Positions 44,567 to 54,092 of a DNA stretch of 64,000 bases are shown here, piece by piece. The notes under the pieces were generated by a model, which searched no databases, was not told the origin of the DNA, and saw only the letters and a program-made list of their open reading frames with translations. The DNA is taken from positions 3,162,001 through 3,226,000 of the forward strand of contig OY752140.1 in assembly GCA_963573315.1 (NCBI GenBank), read 5' to 3'. The stretch comes from Entomortierella parvispora. Taxonomy: Eukaryota; Mortierellomycota; Mortierellomycetes; Mortierellales; Mortierellaceae. Each line of letters begins with the position of its first letter. Position 1 is the stretch's first letter. The position numbers were made by a program, and so were the translations under genes.

Positions 44567-45085
44567 ATGTCAAACCTGATTCTTCGTCGAGCTACCCCTG
44601 AAGATGCTGCCGTGCTGTGTGACATGGGCGCTCGCACATTCACCCATACCTTCGGGCACATGTACTCTGCCGAAAATCTGAAGCACTTCCTCGAAGATAC
44701 ATACACCATCGAGAATCATCTAGAGGCATTGAACAACCCTCTAGAATCCTTTTGGCTGTTGGAAGATGAAAACCACAACATCTTGGCCTTTGGACAAGCT
44801 GGTGCCTGCAAGATCCCTGTTGAAAACCTGGAGCCAAAAGCTGGCGAACTCAAACGGATCTATTGTCATCCAGATCACATGGGCAAAGGCTATGGTTCCA
44901 AGATTGTCGAGCGAATGCTTGACTGGCTAGTGGAGGTCGGATATGGACCCCTCTACATCGGAGTCTGGTCAGAGAACTATGGTGCTCAGCGCCTTTACAA
45001 ACGCTATGGCTTTGAGCACTTTTCCGAATACGAATTTGTGATCCATGAGCATCGTGATCGCGAGTTCATTTTCAAGCGTGCCTGA
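44567..45085 (+). CDS. GNAT-family N-acetyltransferase
   Basis: Transfers an acetyl group from acetyl-CoA to an amine; substrate unknown. Intronless, 172 residues, a single full GNAT domain. The N-terminal RRATPEDAAVL opening and the central block LKRIYCHPDHMGKGYGSKIVERML mark motif A; the pyrophosphate loop reads MGKGYG at 105-110, where Met replaces the usual Arg/Gln of R/QxxGxG/A. The C-terminal YIGVWSENYGAQRLYKRYGFE is motif B with the typical N-x-x-A-x-x-LY-x-x-x-GF pattern. It resembles bacterial PaiA/RimI-like and diamine acetyltransferases more than Nat catalytic subunits, so a polyamine or small-molecule acceptor is possible. The ATG is the first after the pyrimidine-rich leader. AATAAA lies at 45163-45168. 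Confidence 0.92.
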   Translation: MSNLILRRATPEDAAVLCDMGARTFTHTFGHMYSAENLKHFLEDTYTIENHLEALNNPLESFWLLEDENHNILAFGQAGACKIPVENLEPKAGELKRIYCHPDHMGKGYGSKIVERMLDWLVEVGYGPLYIGVWSENYGAQRLYKRYGFEHFSEYEFVIHEHRDREFIFKRA

Positions 45086-45396
45086 AGCACTCTCTTTTTT
45101 TTCTGTAGATTATCTGTATGCATCCCACTCCTCTCCTTGCTTATACCTCCATAGACTAGGGCAATAAAGTCCCTTGCCCTGATTGGCATTACTCCAAATT
45201 CGTCAAACATGTTACTCGCAGTCTCCGGGGTATTTCCGGGGTATCTCCTGTCACGATTGGCGTTTACTGGGCAACTCGCGTGCACCAAACTTTGTTTCCG
45301 CAATTGGTGGCGATTGCTTGGATTTCCTTTTGTCGGCGCAGAGTTAAAAAACGGCGCTTTACACAGATTACATATTGGCCCCACTCAATTCTCTCA

Positions 45397-45421
45397 GACG
45401 TAAAATTATAAATTTTATGTC
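45397..45421 (+). repeat. Inverted repeat between convergent genes
   Basis: Arms GACGTAAAATT and AATTTTATGTC pair over 11 bp with a single G-T wobble around a 3-nt loop. It lies in the 459-nt gap between GNAT and the JEN1-like gene, an AT-rich patch that also has two copies of CCGGGGTAT at about 45225-45245. Remnant of a mobile element or a transcript-end hairpin are both possible. Confidence 0.6.
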
Positions 45422-45544
45422 GAATGCGCTTTGTGCCAACCTCCACAATTGTAACACCAAAAACATATGGAGATTTTTTTTATCAGGAGACAATTGAATT
45501 GGGCCATTAGACTATTATATTTACAAGGTACGGTGCAATTCTAC

Positions 45545-47020
45545 CTACAGTTCCGAGATGTTGGACTTTTCCGCTGGCGCTTGTCCAACTCCCTTCTCCT
45601 CTCCATCCACGGCATCGGTGACAGGGGTCTTGGAACTCGATACCGTCAAATCTTCCTCCATAATCTCCACGTCCTGATTATTATCCTTTTCATCCGAGGC
45701 CATAAAGTCCTTTCCTCGCTCCTCTGTTCCAATCATACACAAAACAATGACGACGGCGAAAACGACCCCCATAAGGATCATTTGCACGCGAGCGTAGTCG
45801 TGATTGCCATTGGGGAGCGGATGTTGGGCGCCTGCTACGGCCTCAATTTGTGAAGCCGAGGCAGAGATGAGGTTTCCAAGTTGATAAGCCAGACCTGGGA
45901 ACGTGGACCGGAATCCTGGAGGGGACAACTCTGCAAGATGCACGGGAATCACTCCCCAAGCACCTTGGACACAAAATTGCATGAAGAAGGCCCCAGTGAC
46001 CAATGGGGCATACTGGGTCGGGAGCATCCAAAGGGGTAAGAAGCAAAGTCCCAAGACACAGGACCAGATGATCATAGTACGGCGACCATAGCACTCTGAC
46101 AGATAACCGACAATCAATCCTCCAATGATCGCTCCAATGTTCATGACGACTACCGCCACCGTTGCCTGAGAGGCCGTGTAGCCCAACTGATCCTGGAGGA
46201 AAGTCGGGTACAGATCCTGAGAACCATGAGACATGAAATTAAATCCGGCCATGAGCAAAATAGCATAGATGCACCGGCGCCAGTGCGTTTTGAGCATCTC
46301 AATCGTCAATTGGTAAAGGCGCTTGTGATTCTTGGAGGCATGGACGCGGTTTTGCTTCCAAACGTCAGTCTCTGGTACAAAGTAAACGAGGACCAAGGCG
46401 ATCAGAGCCGGAATGATGGAGATCCAGTAGAGAGACCTCCAACCGAGAGTTGGAACCGCTGCGTAGTAAAAGAGCGCAGCCACGAGATATCCAGCCGCGT
46501 AACCTTCCTGCAAGATACCAGAAAAGATACCACGGGAGTCGTGAGGGAGAGATTCCATGGCCAAGGCGCTGGCGAGACCCCAAACACCTCCCATACAGAT
46601 TCCAAAGACAGCGCGCAATCCAATGAACATGGGGAGACTTTGAGAGAACCCAGTGGCAATCTCCACGACGGTGAACAGGGCCAAATCAACCATCAATGGG
46701 ATTCGACGGCCGTACCGGTCAGCGACGACGCCAAAGAGTAAGGCGCCAATGGATCGAAGCATGAGTGTCGTCGTGATGGCGCTAGTGACGTCCGCGACTT
46801 GTGTCCCAAAGGCATTTTTGACGTCGGTCACTGAAAGAGACACGGTGAAGAAATCGATGGAGTCGACCATCCACGCCATAAAGGCGGCGGCAAAAGTGAG
46901 CCGCTGTTGGTGGTTGAGACCTTTGATGACCGCGAGCGGATTCTTGGGTTTGTTCTGAATCTTTGGCACAAAGGTGTCATAAAGGTACTCCTTTACAGAG
47001 GCGGAAGTAAGAGACGGCAT
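45545..47020 (-). CDS. JEN1: JEN1-type monocarboxylate/proton symporter (MFS)
   Basis: Imports lactate, pyruvate or related monocarboxylates (dicarboxylates in some fungal members) with protons across the plasma membrane; sialate:H+ symporter family of the major facilitator superfamily. Intronless, 491 residues with 12 predicted transmembrane helices. The MFS loop DRYGRR is at 101-106, and the JEN signature NxxSHxSQDxxxT is present as NFMSHGSQDLYPT at 261-273. The first 35 residues resemble the Jen1 N-terminus (VKEYLYDTF, then NPLAVIKGLNHQQRLTF). The start at 47020 is the first ATG of the frame. The acidic C-terminal tail ends near a KSNISEL-type sequence. In yeast Jen1 is repressed by glucose; a Cat8-like site was not looked for systematically. 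Confidence 0.94.
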   Translation of the reverse strand: MPSLTSASVKEYLYDTFVPKIQNKPKNPLAVIKGLNHQQRLTFAAAFMAWMVDSIDFFTVSLSVTDVKNAFGTQVADVTSAITTTLMLRSIGALLFGVVADRYGRRIPLMVDLALFTVVEIATGFSQSLPMFIGLRAVFGICMGGVWGLASALAMESLPHDSRGIFSGILQEGYAAGYLVAALFYYAAVPTLGWRSLYWISIIPALIALVLVYFVPETDVWKQNRVHASKNHKRLYQLTIEMLKTHWRRCIYAILLMAGFNFMSHGSQDLYPTFLQDQLGYTASQATVAVVVMNIGAIIGGLIVGYLSECYGRRTMIIWSCVLGLCFLPLWMLPTQYAPLVTGAFFMQFCVQGAWGVIPVHLAELSPPGFRSTFPGLAYQLGNLISASASQIEAVAGAQHPLPNGNHDYARVQMILMGVVFAVVIVLCMIGTEERGKDFMASDEKDNNQDVEIMEEDLTVSSSKTPVTDAVDGEEKGVGQAPAEKSNISEL

Positions 47021-49374
47021 GAAGTCAGGAGAACGGGACAATGTTGGAAAAAAAAAGAGGTCGAGAGGAAGACGGAGAGAGTGGAGACAGAAAGAAAAAA
47101 GAGAAAAAGAGAAAAAATGAAAAGAGGAGGAGAGGAAAAAATAGAACGATGGGTCAAAGGGGACGAGAGGTTTTTACCAAGACTACCCCCTCCGTCCCAA
47201 ACCCAACCTGACTGACGGAGTCCTGTCCAAGTCTACGCCCCTTTCCTCCCCACCCTGGCAGTTTATCCTCTGTGGAGGGGAGGGTGCATGGGAGGAGTGC
47301 ATGCAGAAGCACTCTTTTTTCTCTTTTGGGCGAATACAAAGTTTACTTAGTTCCATATTCTCTGCCTTTTCGCCGTTGATGACCTCTTTTTGTCCGTGTT
47401 GTGGGTTACCAGGACGTCGTACTGTACATCGTGTCGTATTTTCTCCGCCTGACTGCCTGTGAGCAGTCGGGGGGCCGTTGTTGTTGTTGTTGTTGTTGTT
47501 ATTGCTGTTGTTGATGTTTGTAGTGGTGTTATCATTATTGTCGCTTTTATCGTGAATAGACTCTTGCCAACGCGAGTTGTGGGGAACAAGAGGACATTCA
47601 CCCCCACGGGATGAAGGGACAGGACAGGAAGTCTCCGGAAGTGCGGCAAGATGACCCTCAGCCCTGCACTGACTTGCAGCAACAACTCCCCGACACCTCT
47701 TGTGATCATGACGCTTTACGCTGAGACTGCTTGTCAGCTGTCGACTAGAGGAGCTGCAAGAAAAGAAAAAGCAGGGGTCAGACGAGCGTTCCTGCAGTGT
47801 GTGGGCTCCCACGAAAATCCAGGAGGATAGACTACAAGGGCTTTATTTCCAGGCACCAATCACCGATCTCCTCGGACGCGTCTCCACGCCCATCAAACCT
47901 TGGATGGTTGTACCGTAAATACATACAAATACAATACCAAGACTCCACGCACCTTCGGTCTATGCTACAGTAGCTTTCAATTATTCCTTTTCATCGCATG
48001 CCCACAGTATGCAGGTTCCGTGCCATGCATTATTGCATCTCTGAGCATAACTCGCAGGAACATTCCATTTCATTCTGCTGCTACATGTTTCAATTCATGT
48101 CGCTAATCAAATGTCGCCGTTAATCTCCATCTAACCACCGATTTTCAGCTAAGGTGTGAACTGCCTCTCACGCCGACGATTCATATCGGCAAAAAAGAGA
48201 TAGGGTCGAACCAAGTAGTTTAGCCAGCAGAAATGAGGTAAGAAACCAACTTTTCTTGTTGTGACCACAACAGTCTGTTGATTCTCCAGAACGTGCCCCT
48301 TTTGTTTTTAGTTGCAGTACTCCGGGCTCGCTCGTGCAAAGACAAAGCGTAAAAGGAGGGGAAAGATCAAAAGACTGAGAATATAGATGTCAAAGGAGTA
48401 AAAAAAGGGATGGGCAGGCAATGACTTTGATATTCAAAGTACAAGGGATTACACGGGAGTTCCCATGGAGTTTTCCAGACCACATCTTACCTGTAACATT
48501 TTGTCAATGTCAAGAGGAGTCTACAGGTAGTCTATCATCCACCTTTTGCGAATTGTGTTCAATTCTTCGGGGCTCAATTGCCCATCCGATCAAAGGCGGA
48601 ATAGGCTTTTGGAACATGCGAAACAAGCCAATGTTGCAACAGCTACGAGGCGCTTACTAACAGTACCTTACAAGTGTACCTCAGGACACCGTGAGAGACA
48701 AGGCGGACCTTACTGGTGAACCGGGGGCACTACAGGATTGCAAAAGGCTGTCAGGGAGTCCGTCGAACTAAACGATGCGCCGAGAGACTCGTGGAATTTC
48801 ATTGAAAATGTGTCAGCTGGTTACATAAAGCCCACCCACCAACCAACACCCAACATCCAGCCCCCGCCCTCCCTTTTATTCTTTCAAAGGTTTAGGATTA
48901 AGGCGGATACACTGACCGTTTACGAAAGGCCGTTGGTGAGTGACCAACTCTTGGCAGTTTGAAGATGAGGAGACCTTGCCTATAGCTAATTAATGGCTCT
49001 GTCTCTCATTGACATTTCTGGCAAAAAAAGCTTTGTCCAAGAAGACTGACCTGTCGAGTGCACAAAAGACATCGCTGCGGGGTGGCCTCGGATGATTTCC
49101 AGTGATTGCTGGCTGCTGTAGACAAGACATCATAGTCCTCTCCCTCGTAGATGATATGGTCGACAAAAGAGGTATCAGCAATGCAAATTGAAGCACAACT
49201 AGTACCTCAAGGGGATGTCGCCACCTTGAGATTTTGTAGCGCAACGGAACTCGATATTCAGACACCAAGTTAATAGCTCCTATTTAAGCCGAACGCGTAG
49301 AGTACAAAGAGTCCCATTTCAGTCAAAATATCATTCTTTTTTTTTATTGCTATTTTACAACACACTTGATTTCT
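47021..49374. other. 2.35-kb intergenic region upstream of the JEN1-like gene
   Basis: Upstream region of the carboxylate transporter (minus strand) and 3' flank of the velvet gene. It contains a TTG repeat (about 47477-47505) that would code poly-Asn on the minus strand within a 209-codon frame, but that frame has no clear start, splice sites or other protein sense. The 48.1-49.3 kb part has a flatter composition with few pyrimidine tracts and could be old degraded sequence. No gene is supported. Confidence 0.4.
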
Positions 49375-51585
49375 TCAAGAGTAAACTGGATGTTCTGCAA
49401 AGCCATAGGGAGGGTGTGGGGGGTACTGATGGTGATGTGATCTAGAAGGAGCCACAGCTGCAGATGCAGATGTAGGGGACACCTCTCCTGCGATAATGGG
49501 CGATCTAGTTGAAAGAGTATGGATCGGAGGCAAATGGACCCTGTTATTGGGAGAGTCCCGTGCACCTTGGGGGATCGAGGACGTTCCTGGAGCTGTTGTT
49601 GTGGCAGGCAAGGCCGCAGCGCCTGAGGTAGATGAAGTTCCCGATGACGAAGCTCTTGGGGATGTTGGTGTCTGGGGTCCTCTCGCTGGCTCATGGGCTA
49701 CGGCAGCGTGAGACTCTGGAGGAGAAAACGGATGTGGTGGAGAAAAGTTGCCGCCTTCGCTACGCTGTGATGACATTGAAGGTGTCCTGCTGTGGTAGCG
49801 CTCCGGATACCCTCGATGGTGAGAAGGATGAGGATGGTGAGGCATGTAATCCATCTCATGGTCATTCATGACAGGCGAGAACCCATGCCGTGGTGCTCCC
49901 TCACGAAATTTGTGTGGGCCGCTCATATGAGGGATGTGGTGATGAGGGGGCATGGGAGGATGACCGGACGAGGGAGGAGGCGGAGGATAAGGGAGGTGAC
50001 TATATACATCGGGAGAACCGCCAGCAAGATGTGGCATTGGGTGGCCATAGTAATCTGGAGGGGAGCCGCCAGGATAATGATAGCCGCGATCATGAGGAGG
50101 GCGGTGTCGATAATGGGGATGGTGGCCAGAGATTGAGCTGGATCGGTGACGAGAATGTTCGCGAGTTCTTGAGCTGTGCCCAGAGGAGGAGCGAGCGGGG
50201 ATATCTCTTGGAAGCGACCCGTGACTTGGTCGAGGGTAGCCCGGATGTTCATGATGACGAGCCATGTAATCATAATAGGGGTCACGGTGCCTCGAAGCGT
50301 GATGCCGATGATATTCGTCATAGTAACCCTCGACTGCGTAGGGATGGTGGCGTGGCCTGGATGGGGCAGGGTCTTGGCCCACATACGATCCAGGCGAGGA
50401 TGGAGGTGTACGTTCTATTGGCTCTACGGAAGAATAGCGGGTCTTGACAGGTCTAGGTCTTACTGCAGTGGTAATGGGTCGGTGGCTGTTGGAGGACGAC
50501 TTTGGACGTTTGGAAGAATGGGAAGGTGGCGATTCCTCGCTGTCGCTCTGCTCCGCTTCGTGGCTGGACGGGGGTGGGCTGTGCATGGGGCTGTGCTCTT
50601 CAGTGTGTTCGATGGACACTGGTCGCTTGGGCTTGACATGGTGGTCTTTGCGGATTCGGATTCGAACACCTTGGTCAGAGAAACTGCGGGACAAGAACGT
50701 GGACTCGGACATGCCAGGGAAAGTCTTGCTAGAGTGGACAATCATTGAGTTCGAGGTGATGGACATGACGTGGACGACCTGGCCTTCAATCAACTCAAAG
50801 AGCGTGAAGCGCAGACGGAAGTGACCCTCGATTCTTGCCGACATGTCGCCAAAGACAAAGAAGCCGCCGTCAGAGTTATCGACGTCCTTGAGTCTGTTGA
50901 GCGAGGAAACGACGGTGCCGGCCAAGGCACGATGTGCGGGAGCAACAATTTCGCCCGAGGCATCATTGGCGTGGACGAGGTTGCAGCACATGAACAGATA
51001 GGGGCTTTGTAGGTAATCCCTGGGAAATAGTAGAGAATCGAGATGTAGTTTAGGAGGATTGAATATACTGCTGGCAGCCAGGGTGGAGTTGTAAGTGTTG
51101 TGTCATAATCGCTTACTTGTTTCTATCGGAAGAAGGCTCTGCGAGTTTGATCTGGACAATTGGCGGCGGGTCGATAGGGCGACGATCACGCTCTTTCAGT
51201 CCACAGACCTTGGCCTTCTGTGGCTGCTGGCGGATATGGAGGACATATTTTGAACTGGGGCCAGAGAAGATGTTACAAACACAGTCAGTAATTGAAAGCG
51301 TTTAGGTGATTGTTTGTTTGCCTCTGTGGTTCCCCTCTACTGCCCTGCACGTTTGCACATTTGCACATTTGCACGATTCTGACTCTGACGGAAAGAGCGC
51401 CGCAGAACAGTGAGATGCAGAGGGGACATTTATCCGGGGAATAACAATTTTCAAGGGCCCGCCAAATAAAGGGACACACAAAAAAAGTGATGCGGGGAAT
51501 GGCTCACTTACGACGTGGATGGCTTGGATCGGTCTGTTTGGCCGCTGACGAAACAGTATGGTGTGGTGGTCGATGACTTGACCAT
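49375..51585 (-). CDS. Velvet-domain transcriptional regulator (VosA/VelC-like)
   Basis: Velvet proteins are fungal nuclear DNA-binding regulators of sporulation, development and secondary metabolism. Three exons on the minus strand: 51585-51512, 51254-51117, 51019-49375; 618 residues. The velvet domain fills about residues 25-198: YVLHIRQQPQKAKVCG, the KERDRRPIDPPPIVQIKL block, KDYLQSPYLFMCCNLV, GDMSARIEGHFRLRFTLFEL and GVRIRIRKD. There is no long insertion in the domain as in VelB, which favours VosA or VelC type. The remaining 420 residues are His/Pro/Ser/Arg-rich and disordered, with many PPYPPPPPSS-like and YHRHHASRHRD stretches, much longer than in typical VosA. The start is the only ATG upstream of the domain with a matching splice phase. 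Confidence 0.94.
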
Positions 51586-54092
51586 TGTGTATAAAGTAGA
51601 TTCTGCGTGTGTTTGAGGAAGGGTGTAGGCGACTGCGGTGAAGGAGTGTGCGTAAAAGTGAAGGGCTGATTAACGTGAGACGGAAGTCTCAGAGCAAGGG
51701 ACCGAGCGAGGCGGAGTGGATAACAAGGGTGGGGGAGTGAGGTGGAGAATGGAGCAAACAGGTTGACGAAATGAAGGAATGGGATGTCAATCAAGTTGCA
51801 TCGTCAAGGGGGGGTGTGGAGAAGTAGAAGAACTAGGGTCAAGAAAGCGTGAGTGAGAGCGAGGGGGAGAGAAGGAGATAGAGAGATAGAGAGACAGACA
51901 GAGAGAGAGAAACAGAGAGCGAATAACGTTCAAGGAGAGAAGGAGGAGTGCTGGTAGGAATGGAGGCAAGCTAGGATTGAAAAGGAAGAAGGAGAAGAAG
52001 AAGAAGAAGAGAGAGAAAGACAGAAGAAGAAAAAGGCGACGATGAGTCCAGCAGGACACTGCGACAGTTCGCCCCTTTTTGTCCAGCAGACCCATGTGTG
52101 TTCTGGACACCCGTGTGCGCTCTGGATTATACCGAGATTTCAGGCCTCTGGTCTGGGTAAATGGGCCTTCGAGGACCTTTTCCTCCGCAAATCAACCGTT
52201 CCAAAGGGCAGCAGGGGGCAGGGGAGCAACCAGCAAGCAGACGAGTGACAACGCAGGACAACTGAGAGCACCCTCGCAGTCCAATCCCCTTGCCTGGCTG
52301 GCTCATCTCGCAGTTCATGAATTTTGTTTTTCCCTCTTTTGATTCGAAGGCTCGGATCAAGGTCGCACCTTCTCTCCGTCGGGTCAAAGAAAAACAACAG
52401 AGATGCTTCCAGGCACTCAAAACACTTAATTCCAGACAGGGTCACTGTGCCTGTGCGGGATTTTTGATTCTTTTCTTTTCACCTGAAAAACCAACGGAAC
52501 CGTCTCTTTTTGTCATGATCATGATCAACCCCTAGGCACTCTGGAGAAGAGGGCTGGTCGTGGACATCACTCTCTTCCTCACACTCTGCCATGACAGATG
52601 ACTGCAATGCACTCTGGAAAATAGAACCAACTCTCTTCTTGTTCGCCCTCATCTTTGCGCAAAATGGAAACAAAAATCCGAGGCACAGGGTCAAAAAAAG
52701 AGAGAGCGACGATTTACCCGACCCATTTTGGTCAACCTCAACCCTAAAACGGGAAGATCTGTGGTGTTGGACATTTCACTTTTTTTTTTCAGTGCTCTCG
52801 TTCAAACCCAACTCGAACTAGGTACTTTTCCCTGAATAATGTCAGAGTTGATTGCCCTTATTTTGTTTTCACGGCTCTTGCTCGCTAATTCGTCTACTCT
52901 CTCGGATTCCCTGTGCGTCCCCTAGTTATTCCTTTTTTCCTCGGATATATTTCTCTACGGACAAACAGCCGTCAAATAGGGTCTGTCCGTGGCTAATTGC
53001 AGCAAGGCGTCAACAACTTTGTGAATGACAAAGCTTCCTTGCCTGCGTTAGTTGTTCCTGAACTTTCAAAACCATTCGCCCAGGCAACCCATTATACAGT
53101 AGTTAGTGGGGGAATAAAGGCACTCCGTTGCCACTGCAGGCTCCCATGTGGGAGAGAGAAATAGATGTCGAAGCAAAGACCGCCGCCAATTGGTGCCCAA
53201 TTCCAAAGTATCATAAGGGTTTCACACTCTAGAAAGGCTAGTAGGGGAGGAAGGGATAGGGAGATAGACCTGGACAATCCAACAAGCGTGGCTTTGGAAG
53301 AAGACAGTTTTTTTTTGTTCAAACCCCCGGATATTAGTTGATCCCCTGCATCTCTCACTGTCCCCTGACTATAAAAACTAAGCCGCTTATCAAGGGGAAA
53401 AAAGAGAGCTGCTATTCTTGAAAGGGATGGGGGGCAGTGGTAACACGAGAGTCCATGTGGACAACAAACAAAAAAAGACTACGGTGATCAAGGGACAAGG
53501 GTCTTTGAGATGCAAAATTCAGCTGAATACTCAGTAGATATCGAGATGAGTAGATCCCTTGGCTGTCGTTCAAGTTTCTCATGAAGATATAGCTCTAGTA
53601 CACTCAATCTGCGTTGCTCTGTGTCGACCATAAGGATCCACGGGAGGCCTGAACTTCACATCACGTGATGTATTGCAGCATTTGCGATTTTTTCTCCGTT
53701 TTGTTTTTGACATCTCTGTCATGTGAACCATGCATGCATGCCGCATTCATTGCTTCTTCCACCCTTAAGCCACAAAGGTAAGAGATTAAGGAGGCTACAT
53801 CATGTCTGGCATGGACATGGAACACCTGGAAGAGCCAAGGCAATCGAACGTGAATGCGCTTGCGCTTGTTAAGGTCGAGCCTGTGACGTACTCTACTCTG
53901 ACCGTTGAAGCGGTATTGTCAAAAGAGTGCGTCCTCTGAGTGGACGAGAGTCGGATACGGTTCTTGTCTGCAAGGATTGCTGTGGAGCCTACTAGGTTTT
54001 GTTCTCTAATCTAGTATTGCTATCTGCGTGTTTTCGTAGCATCTCTGGTTGACCTCTACAGCGCGCAGTCACAAAGTCAACGCGACCCAACC
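51586..54092. promoter_or_regulatory. 2.5-kb divergent promoter region between two regulator genes
   Basis: Long non-coding region between the velvet gene (-) and the Myb-domain gene (+). The velvet-side leader (51590-52040) is GA-rich on the plus strand. A perfect 14-bp palindrome ACATCACGTGATGT at 53658-53671 contains a CACGTG core and lies 420 nt before the Myb gene. ATGCATGCATGC occurs near 53727. No coding frame is supported; length is unusual for this compact window and typical of developmental regulators. Confidence 0.5.

Noticed and set aside
47183-47812. 209-codon minus-strand frame with poly-Asn
   Set aside because: Driven by a TTG repeat; no promoter, no clear start or splice sites, and the flanking residues do not look like a conserved protein.
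48160-48960. Possible tRNA or degraded mobile element
   Set aside because: Looked for A-box/B-box and GTTCGA-type loops; GGGTCGAACC near 48207 lacks the flanking stems, and no terminal repeats or transposase frame are visible.
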